From Kocuria subflava (lineage in GTDB: Bacteria; Actinomycetota; Actinomycetes; Actinomycetales; Micrococcaceae), in contig NZ_JAAVUN010000013.1 in NCBI RefSeq assembly GCF_012163155.1, positions 21,885 through 85,884 on the forward strand: a stretch of DNA of 64,000 nt, written 5' to 3'. Each line of letters opens with the position of its first letter. Position 1 is the first letter of the stretch. Shown piece by piece: positions 25,929 to 35,370 of the stretch. The notes below the pieces were generated by a model. That model had not been told where the DNA came from, ran no database searches, and worked only from the letters and a program-made list of their open reading frames with translations. The position numbers and the translations under genes were made by a program.

Positions 25929-27076
25929 GACCGTTTCCCCTTTCGGAATACACCACGGCTGGCTGTCCCTCCACGAGTGGCCCACCGTGACCGAGAACGA
26001 CGACGCCCCTTCGGCGTCCGTTGCTGCTGGCCGTGCATGTGGGCCGCCTTTTCCACCATGTCGTCGAACCGTGGGCGGTATGTGGACAGTGAGTACCTTT
26101 CTGCCCACACATGGCGAGCTGATGTGGCGATTCGGGACCGTTGGTCCGCATCGGAGATCAGGCGGTCCAATGCTGCACGCAGGGCATCGACGTCACCGAC
26201 CGGCACCAGCAGACCGTTCTGACCGTCTTGAACAACCTCAGGAACTGCACCCACCGGAGTGACCACGGGTGCCAAGCCCCAGGCCATGCCTTCAAGCAGT
26301 GACAGTGGCAAGTTTTCCGCCAAGCTGGGCAGCACCAAGATCTGTGCGTGCTCCATCTGTTCCACCATTGCCGCAGGGCCCAACCAACCAGTGGTTTGAA
26401 CGTCCCGGGCAGATTCCACCAGGGTCGTGATCTGCCCGTCCGGATCATCCACGTCTCCTGCCAAGACCAGGACGGCCCGCCCCACCGTTTCCATGCGGGA
26501 CCATGCCTCCAGCAGGGAGTCAGCCCCCTTCCGAGCCCCGACTCGGCCGGCGAAGAGAACCTTGACGGGCGATTGGCGCACACCGATACGATCCGGCCCC
26601 GGCACGGCATTGGGCATTTGGAACGTACGCGACGGCAGCACTCCCAAATCTTTCTGGACGTAGTCACCCCACCCCCGCCCAAGAACTGCCACCAATGCCG
26701 CGTTTCGGTAGAGCCCAAGCACACCTCTTTGGAGGACAGGCCTCAGCGTGCGGAAAAACTCTGGATAGCCACCACTGTGGAGGTGGACCACGTATGGCAC
26801 CTTGCGTGCTCGCAGGATCGCACTCACCATCAACTTCCTCCAGGTGCTGCCCCCGGAGGACACTGCAAGAACCCACACCTCAGCAGAGTCAGCCGTGGCC
26901 GCCTGGAGCAGGGCACGGGCAAACCTCATCAGTCGCAGCGCCGTGGGGGCCGGCGCTCCCCCGGACTCGACGAATTCCAGAGTGGTCCGTGTGGAGTGTG
27001 TGCTCTGCAAGTAACCGGCCATCACGCCGATCCCACCGGCGGATCCCGGGCCTGGTCCCACGATGCGAATCCTCAT
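25925..27076 (-). CDS. Glycosyltransferase family 4
   Basis: A 383-residue GT-B enzyme: IVGPGPGSAGGIGVMAGYL (acceptor loop, near 5-23), VLFAGRVGARKGADSLLEAW, and the donor-site motif SLAENLPLSLLEGMAWGLAPV with both glutamates. Contributes one sugar to the repeat unit. The C-terminus is very basic (about 30 residues rich in Arg/Lys), perhaps for membrane contact. Four-base overlaps on both sides. Confidence 0.88.
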   Translation of the reverse strand: MRIRIVGPGPGSAGGIGVMAGYLQSTHSTRTTLEFVESGGAPAPTALRLMRFARALLQAATADSAEVWVLAVSSGGSTWRKLMVSAILRARKVPYVVHLHSGGYPEFFRTLRPVLQRGVLGLYRNAALVAVLGRGWGDYVQKDLGVLPSRTFQMPNAVPGPDRIGVRQSPVKVLFAGRVGARKGADSLLEAWSRMETVGRAVLVLAGDVDDPDGQITTLVESARDVQTTGWLGPAAMVEQMEHAQILVLPSLAENLPLSLLEGMAWGLAPVVTPVGAVPEVVQDGQNGLLVPVGDVDALRAALDRLISDADQRSRIATSARHVWAERYSLSTYRPRFDDMVEKAAHMHGQQQRTPKGRRRSRSRWATRGGTASRGVFRKGKRS

Positions 27077-28629
27077 GGTTGCCCCCCGGTACGCTCAACA
27101 ACCTTCAACTCCCCAGTTGCCCACGGCAGCAGCTCCTGGCTGCCCTCACGTGGCCCAGCTGCCCACGGCGTCGCCGGCAGCGGTTCCCGTGTCTGGCGGG
27201 GCGTGGAGCTCAAGGCGGTGGCGATCCCAGCAGCCACGAACGGCAGGGCAAACATAGGTGGTGACACGAACACAGGTGCCACCACGGATTCGATTCCCAG
27301 GGTGATAAACCATGCCACGGTCACAGCCCCCACCCACCGAACATGTGCGTGCGGTGACCTCCGCATGAGACGCCAACCCGTGACAGCCAACAGATACAAG
27401 GCGCCTGCATAACAGAGGGCACCCAGGATCCCGGCCTCGGCAATCGGCGCAGGCCAGAAAGTGTCGGAGAGAAACCCACCTCGGTCTCCTGGGCCCATGC
27501 CGTAGATCCACTGGTATCCCAGGTCCTCGTAAAGGGGACTGTAGTGGTCACCTGCGGTGAAGGACGCGAATCGACCGAACCCCACACCCAGGGGAAAAGC
27601 CGACACGGTCAGAGTGATGGCATCCAGGGTCATGCGAACACGAGCAGTCTCGGCAACATTGGCCGTGTACTCCTGGTACGTACTGACCACCACCGCAGTC
27701 AGAGGCTCCCACCCCAGAACGAGCGCCACGGGCAACAACACCCCCAGCGCAGTCAGGTACAACGCCTTGAGCCCAGGGAGCATGGCCCGCATGCTGATGG
27801 CCGTCACGGCCGCAGCAGCGATCGACTTCCTCCGGAATGCAGCAATGCAGGCAAGACCCGTTGCAATCAACAGTGCCAGGCTCAAGGCATTTTTTCTGAT
27901 CAGATGGCGATAAAGCAGAATCGCCAGGAAAGCCATGGACATGGTTGTACCGAGACCCACAGGGTGGTCGAAAGGCCCTGTTAAGCTGGTGAAACCAGCG
28001 CGCTCCGTGATGGTGGCCATGCGACCAATCCACGCGTTCCACGGGCCTGGCGCAACAGCGTTGATTGCAGAAGCTGCCAACACGAAGACAACAAAGAACA
28101 CTCCGGCGCGCACAACGTTGGGCAGATCCTCACGCCGCCAGTCCAACTGGGCCACTGCGAATCCAAGCATGGGTCCTTTGAGGAACAGAAACGCGCCCAA
28201 GGCCATGGTGCTGAGAGGAACTGACTGCACCACGCTGCTGATCACGCCCAGAACGGCGAAGGCAAGAAAGAACCACAACGCAGGGTAGAACCGGATGGAA
28301 CCACGCAGGACCAACCGGCGTCCGGTGAACAGCACCACGGCCAACAGGATCCCCAGCTCATCACCGTAGCCAAGCGCGTTGACTCCGGAGACGGTCTGCA
28401 GCGTCTGGGACAGCATGGTCAGCATGACCAGGATTCCAGCTGTGACCTTGGGGTACTTGCAGGCGGCCAGTGCCATGATCAACAGGGCCAGACCAACTGT
28501 GAACACAGCAGCCATCACTGTGACCACTCGGGCCAGCTCAACCGATGTGGCTGGTTCTACCAAGGCGAAATCTCCCCCAATCTTGCGTCCTGCGCCCCAA
28601 ACAACTCTTGCGTCTTGCGCCCCCATCAA
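27073..28629 (-). CDS. Wzy/O-antigen-ligase-like polymerase
   Basis: A 518-residue protein with about 11-12 hydrophobic segments and a large external loop between the later helices (YSPLYEDLGYQWIYGMGPGDRGGF, near 363-387), as in Wzy polymerases and O-antigen ligases. It should polymerise the repeat units outside the membrane. The C-terminal ~50 residues are polar. It is the first gene of the leftward operon; the start is uncertain because several in-frame ATG/GTG codons lie nearby. Confidence 0.75.
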   Translation of the reverse strand: MMGAQDARVVWGAGRKIGGDFALVEPATSVELARVVTVMAAVFTVGLALLIMALAACKYPKVTAGILVMLTMLSQTLQTVSGVNALGYGDELGILLAVVLFTGRRLVLRGSIRFYPALWFFLAFAVLGVISSVVQSVPLSTMALGAFLFLKGPMLGFAVAQLDWRREDLPNVVRAGVFFVVFVLAASAINAVAPGPWNAWIGRMATITERAGFTSLTGPFDHPVGLGTTMSMAFLAILLYRHLIRKNALSLALLIATGLACIAAFRRKSIAAAAVTAISMRAMLPGLKALYLTALGVLLPVALVLGWEPLTAVVVSTYQEYTANVAETARVRMTLDAITLTVSAFPLGVGFGRFASFTAGDHYSPLYEDLGYQWIYGMGPGDRGGFLSDTFWPAPIAEAGILGALCYAGALYLLAVTGWRLMRRSPHAHVRWVGAVTVAWFITLGIESVVAPVFVSPPMFALPFVAAGIATALSSTPRQTREPLPATPWAAGPREGSQELLPWATGELKVVERTGGQP

Positions 28630-29152
28630 CGCTGAACTCCGCTGTGACGCCCAGTTCGCTCAAGGCATCATCACCGGATGGTCCCGACACCCGGGCGCCC
28701 ACATAATCCGAGGCGCCATGGCGCTCACATAATCCGAGGCGCCATGGCGCTCACGCTGAGCAGGGTCTGGAAAAGGTCTTCCCCAAGACCTCAGGCTTCC
28801 TGCTCCCAGTCCTCGATGTGCAGACCTGACGTGTGCCCGGGGCGGTGCTCAAGCCATGGTGGCACGGCAGTTGAGCCTGACTGAACGTGAGGCCAATAAT
28901 GTCCACACAAGTGGAGGTAGGTCGCAGTAACAGTATGTATTTTCCTGATTCAAGCAGACCGGAGGGCTAGCATGGGGCCTGCTTACGGCCGTTTGGGGAC
29001 GCCGTCAGCTCACGACACAGCACGTGTCCAGATGACGATCGACCGCAAGTCAACACCGAACTGAGGGCGCAAGGTAGAGCAGCGCCGCCAGTCCTGCACC
29101 TGCGGAAATTCGAGGGACACACGCACATGACTCGATCAGGGGGAATCGAAAG
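28630..29152. other. Intergenic region between two polysaccharide genes
   Basis: No convincing gene is seen. It holds the 26-base tandem repeat at 28701-28752 and must contain the promoters of both the leftward wzy operon and the rightward chain-length gene. No sigma-type hexamer pair could be assigned with confidence. Confidence 0.4.
28701..28752. repeat. 26-base tandem repeat with internal palindrome
   Basis: Two perfect adjacent copies (28701-28726, 28727-28752). Each contains the 12-base palindrome GCGCCATGGCGC and an ATAATCC stretch. It sits 71-120 bases upstream of the Wzy-like gene start, so it may be a doubled regulator site. Confidence 0.75.
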
Positions 29153-29794
29153 TTGCGCGAGAAATCACCGTACGAGACCAATGAGATCACCGCAGTGGAG
29201 CTCGGTGGTGCCGTTCGACGTCGGTGGTGGCTCCCCGTACTGGGCCTGATTCTGGGCCTGGCCCTGAGCTTTGCGTTTTCCGCCACCCAAGCTCCCCAAT
29301 ACAGCTCCGTGACCACGGCCCTGGTACACGCCACCGCAGCACAGGACACCGCAACAGACCGCCTGGCCGCCGAGGAGCTGGCCAAGTCCAGGGCTGTAAC
29401 ATACGAGTCCCTGGGTAACTCCGTGGTGGTGGCTGACACGGTGAAACAGGACCTGGGCCTGGACACGCCCACCGACATCTTGTTGGAGAACGTCCGCGTT
29501 GTGGCAAGCCCGGACACCACTGGATTGGAGGTCACCGCCAGTGCGGCCAGCCCAGGAGAGGCAGCCGAGCTAGCAGCCGCATGGCGTGAGGCTCTGGCAG
29601 ACGCCGCCGGAGACCCCCAACCCGGAGACAACATCCAGGTGATACCTGCAGGTGAGCCAACCGTCCCGGCGAACCCCTCCGGAATCGCAACACCGCTGAT
29701 CTACGCGATTGGCGCAGCTGTTGGTCTCCTGTTGGGCGTCATTGCGGCCGTCAGCCTGGGGCACCCCCGCAACTCGGGGCGCCGAGCAGCCTGA
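29153..29794 (+). CDS. Chain-length determinant (Wzz/YveK-like) protein
   Basis: A 213-residue protein with one hydrophobic helix near 24-45 and another near 175-197, flanking an external domain with helical repeats. This is the layout of the Wzz/CapA/YveK polysaccharide co-polymerase. No tyrosine-kinase domain (CapB/YveL) follows. The likely start is TTG, with AGGGGG upstream. It would set polymer length together with the Wzy-like protein. Confidence 0.72.
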   Translation: MREKSPYETNEITAVELGGAVRRRWWLPVLGLILGLALSFAFSATQAPQYSSVTTALVHATAAQDTATDRLAAEELAKSRAVTYESLGNSVVVADTVKQDLGLDTPTDILLENVRVVASPDTTGLEVTASAASPGEAAELAAAWREALADAAGDPQPGDNIQVIPAGEPTVPANPSGIATPLIYAIGAAVGLLLGVIAAVSLGHPRNSGRRAA

Positions 29795-29833
29795 GCAGCA
29801 CCAGACCCGGATGGCACCCCCACCCAGCCAGGC

Positions 29834-31237
29834 TCACGCCCAGGTGCTGACCACTCCGTCGATGTTCTGATCCACCAACCGGGCTTTGCCCCCGGGTGGC
29901 ACCTGGAGACGGTCAACCACCTCAAAGCTCAGCTCCACCTGATCCTTGGTGCGGCTGACCATGGTGGTGTAGAAGTCCTTGAGGTCCTCACTGGTTGCGC
30001 GGGCAGAGGGCTCCACCATGAGAGCCACCTTCCCGGGTTCGTCCTGACGGAACCTGAACCTGTTCACACACAGGAACTGGTGTCCGTGAACGTTCAGAGG
30101 TGTGGTGGGGAACAGCGTTCCGTCTGCGCGGACCAGGCCTTCGCGTCCACGGCGTGCCTTGATGTCCTTGAACGTGGGCTCCCCCCAGGTGTTGAATCCC
30201 ACCACTTCTGCGGAATCACCGGTGTCATATCGCAGGAAAGGGTGCCCCATCAGGCGTAGTCCTGTTGTCACAATTCGTCCACGTTCACCCACCTGCGCTG
30301 GGCTGCCGTCTGCCTTGAGGATTTCGGTGATCCCGTAGAGAGGCTCCGGGTGGAACACCCATTCCCGGTCCATGGGGGCAAACACGGTGCGTTCGGAGAG
30401 CCCGTAGAAGTTGGAGACCTTTGCGTTGGGGAAGACCCGTCGGAAGGTCTCGGCCTGGGCCGGTGTGTACTCCTCGGAGACCGCCAGGATGCCCTTGACC
30501 TGATACCGCCAGTCGTCGTCGGGAAGGTGGGTTTCCAGCAGGCGCGCCATGTAGTCGATGGAGGCCGGGTAGCCGTGGATGTAGCGGATGCTGCGATCCG
30601 TGACCAGCTTCCAGTGCTCCCGGATCTTTTCCGGGGACAGGGCTTGTATGCGCAGCACCACTTCCCCGGTGGTGGCCTGCACCAAGTGGTCCTTGGACTC
30701 GTCAAACTCCACGGCACCCCGCAGGAACAGCCGCCAGTCATCCAGCTGATAACCGGTGTCCTGCTCCCAGGCGTTCTGAACGTAAGCCCATTCCCCGGCC
30801 CCACGTGCCTTGTCCAGGTGGAACAGGATGGGGCTACCGGAGGTTCCGGAGCTTGCCACCAGTTCAACCGTGGATCGGGATGCTGGGGCAATCATCAACT
30901 CGGTGTTGGCGGATAATGCCGCACGGGTCAACACCGGCAGCTGCGCCAAAACCGTGAAGGGGTCATCAACCTGAGGGTCGAATGATTTCAGCGCCACGTA
31001 ATCAAAATGTTCACCGTAATATTCCGTGCTCGCGGCGACTGAAAGCAACTTGATCAACTGGCGGCGGCGTTCTTCTTGTCCCCAAAAAGGTACCGAGTGT
31101 GCCTTCAGAATATCGCGGCGGGTTCGACGGTAGGCCGGCCCGTAGCGCAGACGTACTGGTATGGCTCGCACCAGGACAGCAAACTTCTCCCGTTGCTCCG
31201 CCGGTAGATGCGCAATACGCTCGCGCACGGAAATCAT
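29834..31237 (-). CDS. CapK-like adenylate-forming ligase
   Basis: A 467-residue member of the PaaK/CapK branch of the ANL superfamily: SSGTSGSPILFHLDK (P-loop, near 130), NFYGLSER (ATP motif) and LRYDTGDSAEVVGF (hinge aspartate region). CapK-type proteins occur in capsule loci and may activate an acyl group for transfer to the glycan; the reaction is not established. AAGGGGAG precedes the ATG. It faces the chain-length gene tail-to-tail. Confidence 0.8.
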   Translation of the reverse strand: MISVRERIAHLPAEQREKFAVLVRAIPVRLRYGPAYRRTRRDILKAHSVPFWGQEERRRQLIKLLSVAASTEYYGEHFDYVALKSFDPQVDDPFTVLAQLPVLTRAALSANTELMIAPASRSTVELVASSGTSGSPILFHLDKARGAGEWAYVQNAWEQDTGYQLDDWRLFLRGAVEFDESKDHLVQATTGEVVLRIQALSPEKIREHWKLVTDRSIRYIHGYPASIDYMARLLETHLPDDDWRYQVKGILAVSEEYTPAQAETFRRVFPNAKVSNFYGLSERTVFAPMDREWVFHPEPLYGITEILKADGSPAQVGERGRIVTTGLRLMGHPFLRYDTGDSAEVVGFNTWGEPTFKDIKARRGREGLVRADGTLFPTTPLNVHGHQFLCVNRFRFRQDEPGKVALMVEPSARATSEDLKDFYTTMVSRTKDQVELSFEVVDRLQVPPGGKARLVDQNIDGVVSTWA

Positions 31238-31400
31238 GATCTCCCCTTGTCAGCCTCGGTTTCAGCTGGGAGGTGAGGGCCCCCGCGCTGCTGCACCCCT
31301 TGGGCTGCACTGAATCTCTTGGCTTTGGTCAGGTTCTTTGACGTGCAGAACTTGCACCCCTGATGAGGCATCATCATATAGGTATGAATCGTGATGTGCA

Positions 31401-31452
31401 TTCGGGGCCAAGATCCCGCAGTTGTCCATCACAACAGGATCTTGGCCCTGAA
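31401..31452. terminator. Hairpin after putA
   Basis: Arms 31401-31416 and 31437-31452 are 16 bases with one mismatch (inner 12 perfect) and a 20-base loop. It lies just beyond the putA stop at 31473 and upstream of the CapK-like gene start. The rest of 31238-31472 holds nothing recognised. Confidence 0.6.
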
Positions 31453-31472
31453 TCATCCACAACAAGATTTTG

Positions 31473-34400
31473 TTATGAAACGGTTGTCATCAGCCGAGAT
31501 TTGAGGGATTCCATATCCGGGAACGGATTTCCGAACCGGTGCATGGTCATGGAAACTGCCTGCTCATGGAGCATTTCCATGAGTTCCACTCGAGCAGCTC
31601 CAACCACCGGGTGGCTCAGCACTGCGACGTCCGGAGTTGCCCCCAGTGCGGCACCCAGATTGACGTCCGTGCCGATCAGCTTGATGCGGGCACCGGCGTG
31701 CAGGTCCTCGGCCGGGGTTCGCTGCGATTCGGTGTCGCTGGCCCCGGCTGCCTCGGCCTGGTCAGCCTCCACGGCGTCACCGCTGAGCACGCGGGCCACC
31801 GCCTGCTCGCGGAACTCGGCATCGGTGGCCGCAGGCAGAACACCTGAGAACAGGTCCCGCGCCACCAGCGGCAACTCGTCAGCGATTCGCGGCGCGGGGC
31901 TGAGCACCACATGGGAACCGGAGCGCGCTGCTGCCAGTCCCACCCGCACCACGTCCGTGACGGGTGCATCCTCAGCTGCGCGCACCACCACACGACGCGG
32001 ACGGTAGCGGAACAGGTTGGCCTCCACAGAAAGGCCGGTGGGGTCCTTGGTGACGCCGAATTCACCGTCCCAGGCCTTTTGGTCCACGGCTGCGCATGAA
32101 CGCAACCAGGCCAGGTCCGGTTCCGGCAGCGTGTTGGCCAGTTCCGCGGAGGAGAGCACGGCCGAGACCACGGGGTGGGCACTGCCGCCGGTGGTGTCCC
32201 GGTGGAATCCTGCCTTGTACCAGGTCCCCAGCTGGGCCAGGTAGTTGGGCCCACCAGCCTTGGCGCCCAGCCCCACAGAGGACTTCTTCCAACCACCGAA
32301 CGGCTGACGCTGCACGATGGCACCCGTGATCCCCCGGTTCACGTACAGGTTGCCGGCCTTCACACCCTCCAGCCATCGCTCAACCTCTGTGGCGTCCAGG
32401 GAGTGCACACCGGCAGTCAGCCCGTAGTCCACGGCGTTCTGCCATTCCAGGGCCTGACCCAGGTCCTTGGCGTGCATGAGCCCCAGCACGGGGCCAAAGA
32501 CCTCCGTGAGGTGGAAGAAGGATCCGGGTTTGACGCCCTTCTTGATCCCGGGACGCCACAGCCGCCCCGTGTCATCCAGTTGTTTGGGCTCCAGCAGCCA
32601 GGTTTCGCCGTCGTCGAGTTGAGTCAGGGCGCGGCGCAGTTTGCCCTCCGGTTCCTTGATGACGGGGCCCACCACGGCCTGCAGATTCTGCGGCCAGTCC
32701 ACCACCATGGATTCGGCGGCGTCCAGCAACTGGCGTTCAAAACGCTCAGAGGTCCCCACGGAGCCCACCAGAATGCCCAGGGACGCCGCAGAGCACTTCT
32801 GTCCTGCGTGACCGAAGGCGCTGGTCACCAGATCCCACACCGCTCGGTCGCGGTCGGCTGCGGGTGTGACCACCAGGGCGTTCTTGCCGGAGGTCTCACC
32901 GGTCACAGGCCGCCCGGTGCGCCAACCACCGAACAGTTCAGCGGTTTCGTATCCGCCGGTCAGCAGCACCCGGTCCACACCGGGGTGGGAGACCAACGCC
33001 TTGCCGGTGTCGCCTTCCACGGAGTCCACCAGCTGGAGCACCTCACGCGGAACACCTGCATCCCACAACGCCTCGATGATCGCAGCCGAGCAGCGCTTGG
33101 TCTGCGGAGAGGGCTTGTGGATCACGGCGGCCCCCACCGCCAGCGCCGCCACCGTGGAACCGCACGGAATGGCCAACGGGAAGTTCCACGGCGGGGTCAC
33201 CAGCACCAGGGTGTCCGGGTCGAACACCGCACCGTCCACCTGCTCCAGTTCCAGGGCCCGGCGCGCGTACCAGCGGCAGAAATCCATGGCCTCAGAGACC
33301 TCGGGGTCGCTCTGCGGCAGGGCCTTGCCGGTTTCAGCGCCGGCAACGGCCATCAGGTGACCGCGGCGCTCCCCCAGGATGTCAGCGGCGCGGTTGAGGA
33401 TCTCCGCGCGCTCACGCGCTCCCCGGGCCTGCCACTGCTTGGCGGCGTGCCGCCCGGTTTCCACGACGACGGCGACCCCGTCCTCATCCAGGCCGTCGGG
33501 CAGCGCAAGGGAGTCGTACCAGCGGCGGTCCGTGATCTGTTCGGCGATCTCGGCGGCCCACTGCTGGTTGGCCGGCACGGACACGTCCGTGTCAGGTTCA
33601 TTGACAAAAGGCTGATCCAGCGGCTGGTGCCCCTGGTAACCACCGTTGGCCTCGCCCGCGCGGTCCTGGTTGCGGTGCGGCTCAGGTGCCTGGTCACCAT
33701 CCAGGGCGATGCCTTCTTCCATCAACTGCTGCACGGAGGCTTTGAACCGGGCGGCCTCACGCTCAAAGATGGCGTTGCCGGGTGCCAACTCAAAGATCCC
33801 GGACATGAAGTTCTCACTGGCTGCGTTCTCCTCCAGGCGGCGGACCAGGTAGGAGACGGCCACGTCGAACTCGGCGGGGCGAACGGCCGGGACGTAGAGC
33901 AGGATTCGGCCCACATCTTCGGACACCGCCACGGACTGCTCCACGGCCATGCCCTGCAGCATCTCGAATTCGATCCGGTCCGTGACCCCGCGTTGTTCGG
34001 CCAGCAGGTGGGCGAATGCGATGTCGAACAGGTTGTGCCCGGCAACGCCGATCCGCATTCCGGACAGCCGCTGCGGGGTGAAAGCCCAGGCCAAGGCGCG
34101 CTTGTAGTTGGCGTCCGTCGCCTGCTTGGAGGGCATGGTGGTCAGGGGCCAGTCGTGGACCTCGGCATCCACCTTCTCCAAAGCCAGGTTGGCGCCCTTG
34201 ACCAGGCGGATCTTGATCTGGGCGCCGCCGTCGGCAACGCGCTGGGCCGCGAACTCGGAAAGACGCTGAATGGCGCCCAGTGCATCGGGCAGGTAGGCCT
34301 GGACCACGATTCCGGCCTCCAAGTCCTTCAGCTCAGCACGGTCCAGGAGTTCAATGAACACCTCTGTGGTCAGGTGCAGGTCCGAATAGAACTCCATGTC

Positions 34401-35171
34401 CAGATTGATAAACTTGGTACCGGCCGGGGCAGCAGCTGCCTTGAGGTACAGAGGCAGCAAGCGGTCCACCACGCGGGTCACGGTGCCGTCAAAACCCCAG
34501 TGGGAGAGTTGAGCCACCACGGAGGAGACCTTGATGGAGGCGTAGTCCACGTCCGAGCGCTCCAGCAGGTCGTCAACGTCCTTGAGGTGCTTGTCAGCCT
34601 CCGCGTCTCCCAGGACCTCCTCACCCAGCAGGTTGATGTTGAGGGGGTTGCCCTGCTCGGTGAACTTGGCCACGGCCTTGCCGAACGGCTCAGGGCGGGC
34701 ATCCACCACCAGGTGTCCCACCATCTGGCGCAGGCGACCCCGGGCCACCGGGATCACGGCGGCCGGAGCCAACCGAGAGAACACTCCACCGGCCAGAATC
34801 TGGGAACGGTCCACCTTGGACAAGCTCTTGGGTGCCAGTTTGGCCACCCGCTGCAATGCCTTGGCCGCTGCCTTGCTGTCCTCGGTGCGGACCACTCGGT
34901 CCACAAAACCAGTGGTGAACTCCAGCCCGTCCGGGTCCTTGAGGATGGCGGAGAGGCGGTCAGCTCCTGGGGAGGATGCCTTGCCCTCCTTGGCCACACG
35001 ATCGGCCCGGTCCAACCAGGCGCTCACCTGGTCAACGGCGGGTTGAACAAGATCAGTCAGACCTTCAAGGCCCTGCAACTGATCGGCACCGCCGTGGGTG
35101 GTGGCGGGAATCTGCTGGTCCGTGTCGGGTCTCTGGCCGGTACCGGGGTTCTCAGGCATGGTGTTGGACAC
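31473..35171 (-). CDS. putA: Bifunctional proline dehydrogenase / L-glutamate-gamma-semialdehyde dehydrogenase
   Basis: A 1232-residue protein that oxidises proline to glutamate. The N-terminal part is a TIM-barrel flavin proline dehydrogenase (FINLDMEFYSDLHLT, RLVKGANLALEKVD). The central part is an aldehyde dehydrogenase with PWNFPLAIP, catalytic glutamate in ETSGKNALVV and catalytic cysteine in GHAGQKCSAAS. A C-terminal extension follows, as in other long PutA proteins. The GTG at 35171 has GAGGG at good spacing; an ATG at 35243 would add 24 residues but its GGAG is only three bases away. No DNA-binding RHH domain is present. Confidence 0.94.
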   Translation of the reverse strand: MSNTMPENPGTGQRPDTDQQIPATTHGGADQLQGLEGLTDLVQPAVDQVSAWLDRADRVAKEGKASSPGADRLSAILKDPDGLEFTTGFVDRVVRTEDSKAAAKALQRVAKLAPKSLSKVDRSQILAGGVFSRLAPAAVIPVARGRLRQMVGHLVVDARPEPFGKAVAKFTEQGNPLNINLLGEEVLGDAEADKHLKDVDDLLERSDVDYASIKVSSVVAQLSHWGFDGTVTRVVDRLLPLYLKAAAAPAGTKFINLDMEFYSDLHLTTEVFIELLDRAELKDLEAGIVVQAYLPDALGAIQRLSEFAAQRVADGGAQIKIRLVKGANLALEKVDAEVHDWPLTTMPSKQATDANYKRALAWAFTPQRLSGMRIGVAGHNLFDIAFAHLLAEQRGVTDRIEFEMLQGMAVEQSVAVSEDVGRILLYVPAVRPAEFDVAVSYLVRRLEENAASENFMSGIFELAPGNAIFEREAARFKASVQQLMEEGIALDGDQAPEPHRNQDRAGEANGGYQGHQPLDQPFVNEPDTDVSVPANQQWAAEIAEQITDRRWYDSLALPDGLDEDGVAVVVETGRHAAKQWQARGARERAEILNRAADILGERRGHLMAVAGAETGKALPQSDPEVSEAMDFCRWYARRALELEQVDGAVFDPDTLVLVTPPWNFPLAIPCGSTVAALAVGAAVIHKPSPQTKRCSAAIIEALWDAGVPREVLQLVDSVEGDTGKALVSHPGVDRVLLTGGYETAELFGGWRTGRPVTGETSGKNALVVTPAADRDRAVWDLVTSAFGHAGQKCSAASLGILVGSVGTSERFERQLLDAAESMVVDWPQNLQAVVGPVIKEPEGKLRRALTQLDDGETWLLEPKQLDDTGRLWRPGIKKGVKPGSFFHLTEVFGPVLGLMHAKDLGQALEWQNAVDYGLTAGVHSLDATEVERWLEGVKAGNLYVNRGITGAIVQRQPFGGWKKSSVGLGAKAGGPNYLAQLGTWYKAGFHRDTTGGSAHPVVSAVLSSAELANTLPEPDLAWLRSCAAVDQKAWDGEFGVTKDPTGLSVEANLFRYRPRRVVVRAAEDAPVTDVVRVGLAAARSGSHVVLSPAPRIADELPLVARDLFSGVLPAATDAEFREQAVARVLSGDAVEADQAEAAGASDTESQRTPAEDLHAGARIKLIGTDVNLGAALGATPDVAVLSHPVVGAARVELMEMLHEQAVSMTMHRFGNPFPDMESLKSRLMTTVS

Positions 35172-35370
35172 GTGTGCGCCCTCTTTCAGCTCGCCCTGGG
35201 ACGGAACCGTGGCACTCCCACGGCCTCCGGCCATGGTCTCCACAGGGCAAAAAAATGGGCCGGTGACAATACTCTAAGGGACTCACATGTCTGCTGTGTC
35301 ACATGCTCCGGCAAGCACATTCCGGGCCGGACACCGCGCTGGTGCGGCTACCTGAGCGGGCCGGTGGTCT

